Positions 1 through 6,960 of a stretch of 10,879 nt of DNA are shown here, piece by piece. Origin of the DNA: an uncultured Verrucomicrobiales bacterium (GTDB lineage: Bacteria; Verrucomicrobiota; Verrucomicrobiia; Verrucomicrobiales; Akkermansiaceae); assembly GCA_938001985.1 (NCBI GenBank), contig CALLBE010000218.1, positions 1 to 10,879 on the forward strand, read 5' to 3'. The first letter of the stretch is position 1. Each line of letters begins with the position of its first letter. The notes under the pieces are model-generated. The model was given only the letters and a program-made list of their open reading frames with translations. It made no database searches and was not told where the DNA came from. Made by a program: the position numbers and the translations under genes.

Positions 1-257
1 AGGGCACCGTTTTTTTTAATTTCAGTGAGGGCTAAGTCTAAAATTCTTTTTTGAGCGCCTTTGATGAACTGAGCCTTTTTTTCTAAAAAAACCAAGTTGC
101 TTTCGTTACTGTCTGACAGACCTAGATAGAGAGAGTTTTTATTACTTGGGGTGGTAATTAGATGAAGCGCTTTATCAAAAAAGAGAAAAAAACCAAGTGC
201 GTTGAGTATTGTAAGGATTAAAATCCAGTCTCCTCCGTCTATGAGTAAACGATCCAC
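1..257 (-). CDS. Partial membrane protein, possible ExbB/TolQ/MotA-family N-terminus (runs off left edge)
   Basis: Reading the minus strand, one frame is open from about base 342 to the left edge, some 113 codons without a stop, and the rest of the gene lies outside the window. No ATG is present; possible starts are GTG at 257, TTG at 266 or TTG at 293, none with a clear ribosome binding site. From the GTG the protein begins MDRLLIDGGDWILILTILN and continues with a hydrophobic stretch of about 18 residues ending FFLFF, then a polar segment rich in S, N and K, then a helical K/E/A-rich segment. A short N-terminus, a Gly-Gly, one membrane helix and then a cytoplasmic helix is the pattern of ExbB/TolQ proton-channel proteins, but the conserved second and third helices would lie off the edge. 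The reading frame is seen; the family assignment is a weak inference. The gene is divergent from the TPR operon. Confidence 0.45.
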   Translation of the reverse strand, partial: MDRLLIDGGDWILILTILNALGFFLFFDKALHLITTPSNKNSLYLGLSDSNESNLVFLEKKAQFIKGAQKRILDLALTEIKKNGA

Positions 258-340
258 GAGGCTCAAAGTAATTTGAAGTTTAGAGGGGAGCAATGATTTT
301 TTATAAATCTGTGAATTTTGTATTGATAGATAAGGTGAAA

Positions 341-361
341 ATGCACAGGCTCAGGCCATGA
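341..361 (+). other. Possible six-codon leader ORF overlapping the TPR gene start
   Basis: ATG at 341 is preceded by AAGGTG at 332-337, the best Shine-Dalgarno-like match near any start in this window. The frame reads MHRLRP and stops with TGA at 359-361, which overlaps the ATG of the next gene (358-360) as ATGA. This arrangement would allow translational coupling into the downstream TPR gene. It may equally be a chance ATG, so it is only a candidate. Confidence 0.25.
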
Positions 362-1092
362 AGCTTTGTAATGCCATTATTATTTCAACTCTCATGGTGC
401 TTGGAGTGTTGAATGCCCAAGCGTTTAAAGATCTCTCTAAGGTAGATCAGAATAGATTCAGTGAGTTGATTGGTGAAGGTCGAAACGCATTACAAAAACA
501 GTTGTATTTTGAAGCTATTACTTCTTTTGAAGAAGCGAAAGATTTGGCACCAGAAGAGGGGGCTGCTTATACCTTGCTAACATCTGCTTATGTTGATTTA
601 CGCTTTTTTTCAAAGGCAGCTGAGTCAATTGAAGCTTTAATTAAGCTAAAGGGAGGAAGTTATGATTTGCTTTATAATTTAGGTGAAATTCTTTTTGTTG
701 GTGGCCGATATAAGGAGGCACTAGAACAATTTGAAAAGGCATTAAAGATCGCACCGAAGCCTGTTTACTATGCTGACAAACGTCTGGCTAATTTAATTAA
801 ATTTAAGAAGTTGATCTGTCTTGAAAAGTTGGGAAGAACAAAAGAAGTTGAGGCTTATGTCTCTAGCGTCAATGAGCTGGAAGATTCTCCTGTTTATCTC
901 ATGGTACAATTTCTAAAGGCGCTAAAAGATGAAAGGGATCCGAAAAAATCAACGGATATTTTCGTGAAGGCGAGTCGTTTATACGGACAAGAAATAAGTT
1001 TATATCAAGATGCCCTAAATGAATCTGGATATGATAAACTCCAGTGGGAAATCGCAATAGAGGACAATAATAAATTAATTAAATCTTTATAG
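358..1092 (+). CDS. Exported tetratricopeptide-repeat protein
   Basis: The 244-residue product begins with a clear signal peptide: a basic n-region (MK), a hydrophobic core of about residues 5-18 and an A-Q-A cleavage site near residue 22, so it should act in the periplasm or on the inner face of the outer membrane. Residues from about 30 to 140 form helical 34-residue TPR units, with typical pieces such as GRYKEALEQFEKALKIAP near 120. The C-terminal third is helical but less repeat-like. TPR proteins are protein-protein scaffolds; no enzymatic motif is visible. The ATG at 358 is the only good start because an in-frame TAA lies at 331-333. The next gene starts 4 bases after its stop, so the two are almost certainly co-transcribed and translationally coupled, suggesting that this protein works with the chaperone encoded there. 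The partner and exact role are unknown. Confidence 0.85.
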   Translation: MKLCNAIIISTLMVLGVLNAQAFKDLSKVDQNRFSELIGEGRNALQKQLYFEAITSFEEAKDLAPEEGAAYTLLTSAYVDLRFFSKAAESIEALIKLKGGSYDLLYNLGEILFVGGRYKEALEQFEKALKIAPKPVYYADKRLANLIKFKKLICLEKLGRTKEVEAYVSSVNELEDSPVYLMVQFLKALKDERDPKKSTDIFVKASRLYGQEISLYQDALNESGYDKLQWEIAIEDNNKLIKSL

Positions 1093-1096
1093 AATC

Positions 1097-2725
1097 ATGT
1101 TAGAAGAAATTAAAAAGCATAATATCACCTTTGGTATCGCCTTCGTTTTGATGGTGATTGGTCTTCTGTATTGGGGACAAGACCAAGGGACAGGCAGTGG
1201 AAACCCAAAAGCAGTGACCGTTAACGGGAAGACTTATTCATATAAAGAAGCGTACGCTATTACTGATAAATATAATAATATAGCAAGAGATCTTCAGCTT
1301 ATTTCATACAGTCAATTCTTAGGGAATCTTTACAATTCATCAGATGATGTTTCCGTTGACTTGGTGACGAAGTACCAGGTTTTTAATGAACAAGTTGAAA
1401 AGTTTGGTTTGCAAGTTACAGACGAAGACGTAGCAACTCATCTGCGTGAGAATATTCAGTTTTTCCAAAAAGATAATAAATTCTCTCAAGAAGCCTATAA
1501 CAACTACGTGAAACGCAATGAACGCAGAGGTTATACAGAAGCTAATATTCTAGAGGTTGTTAAAAAAGATCTACAGGTTTCTGTTTTAGGCAATTTATTT
1601 GTTGAGGGATGGCTTCCTTATGAGGCTTCCATTAAGTCCTTGGTGTATTCATACTCTCAGTCACTTGGGCTAGAGGTTGCTACGATTGCGACGAAAGATA
1701 TTCAAGAAAAGGAATTAACAGAAGATGAGCTCAAGCAATATTGGGAGGCGAATCAAAACCAATTCTTAAGCGAAGAGAAGCGAACGTTTGAATACGCTTA
1801 CATTAAAGGGACTCAATCCCCATTATCTCCAACCAAGCCAGAAGAGGTGAAGGCAGGAGCCGAGGGTTATGAAACTTACCAAAAAGCATTAAAAGCGTAT
1901 GAAGAGGCTCAGTTGGCGTATGAAGCCTTGGTTGAGTCTAATAAGAATCAGAAAACAGCCATGACGTCGCAAATCAATAACTTCATTGATGATCTCATTC
2001 TTGAAAAGAAGGGTGCTGATTTCTCAGCTACGGCAAAGCAATATAACTTACCGGTCAGTAGCGTTGAGAAAATCACGTTTTCAGAATTCCCGCAGGCGTT
2101 AAGACCGTTGCGTACGAAGTCAAGACAGCCAGAGTCATTTTACGATTTAATTTTTGGGATGAAGTGGTCTGATAACGAAGAGTTCAGAGTCAGTCATGTG
2201 TACCCTGTTGCTTCAGGTGGTTTCTTTGTCTTTAAGCTTAACGAAATTATTAAACCTGAGCCTTTGAGTTATGAATTGGCTAGGCCGCAGGTTGAAGTGG
2301 CATTGAAGTCTCTCCGCAAGAAAACAGCATTGGATGATTTTTCAGCGAAAAGCTTAGCCGACGTTAAGCAGTTAATCAAAGACGGTAAGTCCTTTAAAGA
2401 AGCTTGCCAGCAGTTGAAGCTAACGACTCAGACGCTTCCTGTATTCGATATGCGTAATCCAAATGCGGTGACTGCGGAAATGAGAGAGTTATTCGAAGTG
2501 GCCCGCACTTTAAATGTAGGCGACTTAACCGAAGTAATCACTTCGGGAGAGGATAGAGTCTTCGCCAGTGTTTCACAAAAATCATTAACGCTGGACGAGC
2601 AAATGAACGACCAAATTAAGAGCATTATGGAAATGGACCGATCAAAAGGGTATCGCGTTCTTTCAGCTTGGTTTTCTGATTTGGTGAGCAAGGCTGAAGT
2701 TTCTAAACATCTTAAAAATCTATAA
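1097..2725 (+). CDS. Membrane-anchored SurA/PpiD-like periplasmic chaperone (peptidyl-prolyl isomerase family)
   Basis: The 542-residue protein has an uncleaved N-terminal membrane helix at about residues 11-27, with no signal cleavage site, followed by a SurA_N/PpiD-like helical chaperone domain (about 38-200; note VTDEDVATHLRENIQFF and the FSQEAYNNYV element). Next come a helix beginning ELTEDELKQYW, an A/E/K/Y-rich probable coiled coil (about 255-305) and a C-terminal part with parvulin-like features (GADFSATAKQYN, then GGFFVFKLNEI). The usual opening of a parvulin domain, with its conserved histidine strand, is not recognisable, so isomerase activity is doubtful and a chaperone role is more likely. 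PpiD and SurA assist folding of secreted and outer-membrane proteins. It sits between two TPR genes, 4 bases after the first and 6 bases before the second. No Shine-Dalgarno precedes the ATG, so coupling is likely. The symbol ppiD is withheld because orthology is uncertain. Confidence 0.8.
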   Translation: MLEEIKKHNITFGIAFVLMVIGLLYWGQDQGTGSGNPKAVTVNGKTYSYKEAYAITDKYNNIARDLQLISYSQFLGNLYNSSDDVSVDLVTKYQVFNEQVEKFGLQVTDEDVATHLRENIQFFQKDNKFSQEAYNNYVKRNERRGYTEANILEVVKKDLQVSVLGNLFVEGWLPYEASIKSLVYSYSQSLGLEVATIATKDIQEKELTEDELKQYWEANQNQFLSEEKRTFEYAYIKGTQSPLSPTKPEEVKAGAEGYETYQKALKAYEEAQLAYEALVESNKNQKTAMTSQINNFIDDLILEKKGADFSATAKQYNLPVSSVEKITFSEFPQALRPLRTKSRQPESFYDLIFGMKWSDNEEFRVSHVYPVASGGFFVFKLNEIIKPEPLSYELARPQVEVALKSLRKKTALDDFSAKSLADVKQLIKDGKSFKEACQQLKLTTQTLPVFDMRNPNAVTAEMRELFEVARTLNVGDLTEVITSGEDRVFASVSQKSLTLDEQMNDQIKSIMEMDRSKGYRVLSAWFSDLVSKAEVSKHLKNL

Positions 2726-2731
2726 AATAGA

Positions 2732-3064
2732 GTGCTCTCAGATCGAGACGAAATATTTGATGAAGCCAATGGCGCCTTAGCGATTGGTGATTTAGAGGCT
2801 GCTATTCCCCTGTATCGTCAGACGGTTGAGTTGGATGACTCTTTCTTTGACGGCTGGCATGCCCTTGGGATGGCATTGATGAAAACAGGTGAGCTCGCTG
2901 AAGCCATTGGTTGTGCTCTCAAGGCAACTACACTTGAGCCTAATGACTTGCTGGCATGGACCGCCTTGTCTCAAATGTATGTTCAAAATGGCCAGATAGC
3001 AGAGGCTGAAGCCGCGAAAAGTAATGCCGCCGTTTTAGGTTTGGGCGGAAAAATAGTTAAATAA
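2732..3064 (+). CDS. Small TPR protein
   Basis: The 110-residue product is almost entirely three consecutive TPR units (about residues 3-36, 37-70 and 71-104), with the expected W/A/G/Y and A-x-x-P positions, for example GWHALGMALMKTGELAEAI and ATTLEPNDLLAW. It has no signal peptide or membrane helix, so it is probably cytoplasmic, unlike the exported TPR protein two genes upstream. The start is GTG at 2732, 6 bases after the preceding stop; the next in-frame ATG would cut through the second repeat, and no Shine-Dalgarno is evident. metG follows after 5 bases. It is probably an adaptor; no partner can be named from sequence, though its position suggests the chaperone or MetRS. Confidence 0.85.
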   Translation: MLSDRDEIFDEANGALAIGDLEAAIPLYRQTVELDDSFFDGWHALGMALMKTGELAEAIGCALKATTLEPNDLLAWTALSQMYVQNGQIAEAEAAKSNAAVLGLGGKIVK

Positions 3065-3069
3065 ATTAC

Positions 3070-4650
3070 ATGAGTCAGACTCCATCTTATTATATCACCA
3101 CGGCGATTGATTATACCAATGGCAAGCCACACATAGGTCATGCTTATGAAAAGGTTTTGGCCGATGTCTTAGCTAGGTATCACCGCTTAAAAGGTGAAAA
3201 CGTTTATTTCTTAACAGGGGTTGATCAGCATGGTCAAAAGGTTCAACAAACGGCTGAAAAAGAAGGTGTTGAGCCAAAGGCGTATGTTGATGAAATGACC
3301 AAAGGATTTGTGTCACTATGGGAGAAGCTTGGCTTGTCACATGATGCGTTTGCTGAGACAACAGACCCTTTGCACGTCGCATGTGTTCAGAAGATTTTAT
3401 TAAATCTAAAGGAAAAAGGCGCGCTTTATAAAAAGGCGTATAAAGGCTTTTACTCCGTTCGTCAGGAGCAGTTCTTGACGGAAAAAGAGCGAGGTGAAGA
3501 TGGCGAATTCGGCTCTGAGTGGGGTGAAGTGGTTGAGCTTGAGGAGGAGAACTGGTACTTTAGGTTAAGTGATCATGCTGACTGGCTTCGTGAATTTGTG
3601 ACCACCAGTGATTTTATTTTTCCAGAATTTAGAAAGACTGAGGTTTTAAATGCTATTGAGAAGGCTGCTGATACGGATTTATGTATTTCACGCCCTAAGA
3701 ACAGGCTCCATTGGGGTATCGAATTACCTTTTGATAAGGAGTACGTCACCTACGTTTGGTTTGATGCCTTGATTAACTATATTTCTTTTGCTGGGTACGA
3801 AAAAGAGGCGGGTTCTGACCTTCCTAACTTTAATGATTTGTGGCCAGCAAATGCTCATGTGATTGGCAAAGATATCATGGTGCCTTCGCATTCGATTTAT
3901 TGGCCTGCCATGTTGCATGCCATGGGCTTCTCGAACGAGGAAATGCCACAGCTGATTGTTCACGGATGGTGGAACTTGAAAGCCAGCGATGGTAAAAGCG
4001 AGAAGATATCAAAGTCTCTAGGCAATGTGGTTGATCCAGTGGAGCTGATTGAGCAATTTGGAGTCGAGGCGACGCGTTATTATTTGGTTCGTGATATCGT
4101 CACCGGAAGAGACTCAGATTTTGATCCTGAGCGTTTTGTTGATTTATATAATAAAGAATTACCTAAAACGTTAGGTAACTTACTCAACCGTTCTCTAGGG
4201 ATGTTGAGGAAGAACTTTACAGAAGGGATTCCAGTTCTCTCGCATGATGATGAAGAAAGTTCAGCTTTACGTTCTTTAGCGACTGAGCTTATTGCTAAGT
4301 ATCGCGATGCGATGGACAAGAATGATGTTCCTACGGCATTGAAAGAGATTTATAGCTTCTTGAGTCAATGCAATGCCTATGCGGATAAAAAAGAGCCGTG
4401 GGTCTTGGCTAAAGATGAGACCAAACGAGATCAGCTGGCTACGGTATTATGCCATTTAGTGGAGCCAGTTGCCCTAGTGAGTGTCTTGTTGAGTCCGGTT
4501 GTTCCTACAGCTTGTAAGCGTATTCAAGAGCAACTCAAGGCGGAGTTCCTTGCGGATATTAATTTAGATGACCTGCGCTGGGGGCTTTTAGAAAGTGGCC
4601 ACGAAGTAGGGAAGGCAAAACCTGTATTCCCTCAAATCGCGCTGGATTAA
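3070..4650 (+). CDS. metG: Methionine--tRNA ligase
   Basis: Methionyl-tRNA synthetase charges tRNA-Met, initiator and elongator, with methionine using ATP in the cytoplasm. The class I signatures are present: HIGH exactly at residues 21-24 within DYTNGKPHIGHAYEKV, and the KMSKS loop as KISKS at 312-316. The methionine-pocket region is recognisable (FLTGVDQHGQKVQQTA; YVTYVWFDALINY), as is the helical anticodon-binding domain in the last 170 residues (LGNLLNRSLGML; EPWVLAKDE). At 526 residues it is the short form with no C-terminal EMAP/Trbp111 tRNA-binding domain. The connective-peptide knuckle near residues 125-150 (GFYSVRQEQFLTEKE) has no CxxC pairs, so it should not bind the zinc found in the E. 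coli enzyme; such zinc-less forms occur in some bacterial and mitochondrial enzymes. It is the last gene of the four-gene run and is followed by a terminator. Confidence 0.97.
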   Translation: MSQTPSYYITTAIDYTNGKPHIGHAYEKVLADVLARYHRLKGENVYFLTGVDQHGQKVQQTAEKEGVEPKAYVDEMTKGFVSLWEKLGLSHDAFAETTDPLHVACVQKILLNLKEKGALYKKAYKGFYSVRQEQFLTEKERGEDGEFGSEWGEVVELEEENWYFRLSDHADWLREFVTTSDFIFPEFRKTEVLNAIEKAADTDLCISRPKNRLHWGIELPFDKEYVTYVWFDALINYISFAGYEKEAGSDLPNFNDLWPANAHVIGKDIMVPSHSIYWPAMLHAMGFSNEEMPQLIVHGWWNLKASDGKSEKISKSLGNVVDPVELIEQFGVEATRYYLVRDIVTGRDSDFDPERFVDLYNKELPKTLGNLLNRSLGMLRKNFTEGIPVLSHDDEESSALRSLATELIAKYRDAMDKNDVPTALKEIYSFLSQCNAYADKKEPWVLAKDETKRDQLATVLCHLVEPVALVSVLLSPVVPTACKRIQEQLKAEFLADINLDDLRWGLLESGHEVGKAKPVFPQIALD

Positions 4651-4655
4651 TTTCC

Positions 4656-4695
4656 GAGACGAAGCTAGCGTTGATAGCTTCGTTTTAGCGTTTTT
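4656..4695 (+). terminator. Rho-independent terminator after metG
   Basis: A perfect 9-base stem, ACGAAGCTA at 4659-4667 with TAGCTTCGT at 4675-4683, closes a 7-base loop and can extend at its base with A-T and G-T pairs. It is followed by TTTT and, a few bases on, TTTTT (4691-4695). It starts only 8 bases after the metG stop and should end the TPR-chaperone-TPR-metG transcript. Confidence 0.8.
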
Positions 4696-4737
4696 ATTGA
4701 ATTCGTTTTCATTAAATTTGAGGTGAAAAGCAAGAAG

Positions 4738-4760
4738 GGGGTCAGTTCTAGTTTGACCCC
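4738..4760. repeat. REP-like palindrome
   Basis: GGGGTCA (4738-4744) and TGACCCC (4754-4760) form a perfect 7-base GC-rich stem around a 9-base loop, GTTCTAGTT. No T-run follows on either strand, so it is a poor terminator. A GGGGTCA stem with a TTCTAG-containing loop resembles, from memory, palindromes that recur in genomes carrying REP-associated Y1 (RAYT) transposases. Only one copy is present in this window and no transposase is nearby, so repeat status is not demonstrated here. It lies 28 bases upstream of recQ and could fold in the recQ leader if transcribed. Confidence 0.5.
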
Positions 4761-4788
4761 GTGAGTAAATCTTGCCTCTATTCAACAC

Positions 4789-6897
4789 GTGAAACTCTCT
4801 CCCGATAAAGCGCTTGAACAATATTTTGGGTTATCGAACTTTAGGTCGGGTCAGCGAGAGATTGTAGATCAAATTTTAGAAGGACAAGACGGTCTGGTCG
4901 TTATGCCAACGGGAGGGGGGAAATCCCTTTGTTATCAGCTTCCTGCTTTATGTAAAGAGGGTCTCACTTTAGTCATTTCGCCTTTGATCGCTTTGATGAA
5001 GGACCAGGTGGATGCGCTGACTGAGAGGTCGATTCCAGCGGCTTATATCAATTCGACAGTGGCTATTGAGCAGCAGCGAGAGATTTTTAGTCAAATGCGA
5101 CAGGGTGAGCTTAAATTACTCTATATTGCACCTGAAAGGTTCAAGCTGGAAAGCTTTCAGAACCAACTTGCGTCGCTAAATATCAGCTTGGTTGCCGTCG
5201 ATGAGGCCCACTGTCTGAGCCAATGGGGGCATGATTTTAGACCTGATTATATGCGTCTAGGTACAGCGCTGGAGCTGATGAATTACCCTCAATGCGTAGC
5301 CTTCACCGCAACGGCGACGCCAACGGTGCGCAAAGATATTCTCAATGTTCTTAACTTAAGAAATCCGTTTGAAGTCATTCATGGATTTTCTCGAGAGAAC
5401 TTAACCCTCAACGTTGAGATCACGGAAAAAAAAGCTCAAAAAATCAAACGTCTGGAGTCCATTATTCAAACCTATAAAAAGGGAATTGTCTATTGCTCCA
5501 CTCGTAACCGTGTCGAAGAGGTTGCTGAGCTGCTCCATTCTTTTGATTGCAAGGTGGTGGCTTATCACGGGGGAATGAGTGATGTTGAAAGGAGCCGCAT
5601 TCAAAACGAGTTTATTTCCAAAAGAGCGGACATTGTGGTCGCAACCAATGCCTTTGGCATGGGGATTGATCGTTCGGATGTTCGCTTTGTTGTGCACTGG
5701 GAGATTTCAGGCAGTATTGAAGCGTATTATCAAGAAGCAGGGCGAGCGGGGCGTGATGGCGAATCCTCCTGGTGTGAGCTCTTTTTTAACTACGCCGATA
5801 CGAAGACACAGGACTTTTTTATCACTGGGAATAACCCACCTGCAAAGCTGATTAGGCAAACCTACCAGACCTTACTCAACCATGTGGACGAGAAGGGGGA
5901 GATTCATCTCTCCATGAAGGAGCTTTCTGAAGAAATTGGAGAAAAAAACTCCATGGCAGTGACCAGTGCCATCATCCAATTGATGAAATTAGGGGTCATT
6001 GATCGTTTTGATGTGCCAGGACAGCGAAAAAAAGGAACGCGCTTAAAAGGTCCGCAACAAAGGGCCAGTCAGCTCGTCATTGACGAACATAAGCTTTCAG
6101 AAAAAGAGTCGAGAGACCGTGATAAGCTCAAGTCTATGGTTGAGTTTTGTTACGCTCAATCGTGTCGAGAAGCTTGGATTTTGAACTACTTTGGCTCGAC
6201 ACCGGCTCCTTGTGGGCGATGTGATTATTGTCGAAATAATGAGAAGCAAGTGGCTCGCACACCAACTGCTGAAGAGCTGATTCTCATTCGTAAAACCTTG
6301 AGCGGTATTGCTCGAATGTCTTGGAAGCAAAAAGACGGTTGGAAGGCTCGTTTTGGTAAATCAAAAATAGCTAAAATGCTCAGCGGTAGCAGCGCAAAAG
6401 AGATTAAGGAAAGTAAGCTCGATGAGCTCACGACCTATGGCTTGTTGAAGCAAGAGGGCGTGAATTACGTCATGGCTCTTATCAATACACTCATTGTGGC
6501 TCAGCTTGTGAAGGTTGAGAGCGGTGAATATCCGACGATTACGCTTACGGAAAAAGGAGATGCCATCATGAGAGATGGTGATCAGGCTTCTGAGCTTTCC
6601 CTTAGCTTGCCTGATGAAGGGTTAAAGACAGTTAATGCCTCAAGCAGTATCACGCTCTCGGGTGGATTGGATTCTCACGAGTTTGATGAAAAGATATATG
6701 AAGAATTACGAGCGGTTCGCAAACGCCTTTCAAAAGAAGAGGGCTTGCCAGAGTTTATGATTCTATCCAACAAGGTGCTAGAAAGGCTTTGTATTCATCG
6801 CCCTCAAAACAATGCTGAAGCTGAAAAAATCCCTGGGATAGGCTCGGTGAAAGTAGCAAAATACTTCCCGAGTTTTCTTCCTCTTTTAAAAGACTAA
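4789..6897 (+). CDS. recQ: ATP-dependent DNA helicase RecQ
   Basis: RecQ is a 3'-5' DNA helicase that unwinds forks and recombination intermediates. The 702-residue protein shows motif 0 (FGLSNFRSGQ, 13-22), Walker A with K45 (MPTGGGKS), DEAH at 138-141 followed by the RecQ aromatic-rich loop (CLSQWGHDFRPDY), motif III (FTATATPTVR), motif V (ATNAFGMGIDRSDVRFVVHW) and motif VI (QEAGRAGRDG, 315-324). Four zinc cysteines lie at 459, 475, 478 and 481, then a winged-helix RQC region, and an HRDC domain in about the last 70 residues. Between motif VI and the first zinc cysteine lie about 135 residues, some 80-90 more than I recall for E. coli RecQ; the extra part (about 350-430) resembles a winged helix. 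The GTG at 4789 is the only usual in-frame start after TGA at 4762 and gives the family-typical N-terminus. No Shine-Dalgarno is visible. Confidence 0.97.
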   Translation: MKLSPDKALEQYFGLSNFRSGQREIVDQILEGQDGLVVMPTGGGKSLCYQLPALCKEGLTLVISPLIALMKDQVDALTERSIPAAYINSTVAIEQQREIFSQMRQGELKLLYIAPERFKLESFQNQLASLNISLVAVDEAHCLSQWGHDFRPDYMRLGTALELMNYPQCVAFTATATPTVRKDILNVLNLRNPFEVIHGFSRENLTLNVEITEKKAQKIKRLESIIQTYKKGIVYCSTRNRVEEVAELLHSFDCKVVAYHGGMSDVERSRIQNEFISKRADIVVATNAFGMGIDRSDVRFVVHWEISGSIEAYYQEAGRAGRDGESSWCELFFNYADTKTQDFFITGNNPPAKLIRQTYQTLLNHVDEKGEIHLSMKELSEEIGEKNSMAVTSAIIQLMKLGVIDRFDVPGQRKKGTRLKGPQQRASQLVIDEHKLSEKESRDRDKLKSMVEFCYAQSCREAWILNYFGSTPAPCGRCDYCRNNEKQVARTPTAEELILIRKTLSGIARMSWKQKDGWKARFGKSKIAKMLSGSSAKEIKESKLDELTTYGLLKQEGVNYVMALINTLIVAQLVKVESGEYPTITLTEKGDAIMRDGDQASELSLSLPDEGLKTVNASSSITLSGGLDSHEFDEKIYEELRAVRKRLSKEEGLPEFMILSNKVLERLCIHRPQNNAEAEKIPGIGSVKVAKYFPSFLPLLKD

Positions 6898-6914
6898 AAA
6901 GAGGTAAGAGAGTC

Positions 6915-6954
6915 GCGAACGAGCTAGGCAAAGAAGCCAGCTCATTTTGTTCGC
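6915..6954. terminator. Shared stem-loop between convergent recQ and rhlE
   Basis: Outer arms GCGAAC (6915-6920) and GTTCGC (6949-6954) enclose inner arms GAGCT/AGCTC (6921-6925 and 6939-6943) and GGC/GCC (6927-6929 and 6936-6938) around the loop AAAGAA. One single-base bulge and one five-base bulge (ATTTT, 6944-6948) interrupt the stem. It occupies most of the 63-base gap between two converging stop codons and can fold on either strand. T-runs after it are short, so it may act more as an end-protecting structure than as a strong intrinsic terminator. Confidence 0.5.
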
Positions 6955-6960
6955 TTTGGG

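Noticed and set aside
273..307. Possible promoter TTGAAG ... TATAAA for the TPR operon
   Set aside because: The spacer is 23 bases, far too long; no better-spaced pair was found in this gap.
2428..2769. 113-codon open frame on the minus strand
   Set aside because: It lies antisense to the end of the SurA/PpiD-like gene; its serine/leucine-rich translation has no recognisable domain, and the sense frame is well supported.
5401..5697. 98-codon minus-strand frame, and a plus-strand alternative frame at 5579-5851
   Set aside because: Both overlap the conserved RecQ helicase motifs in the correct frame and show no protein-like features of their own.
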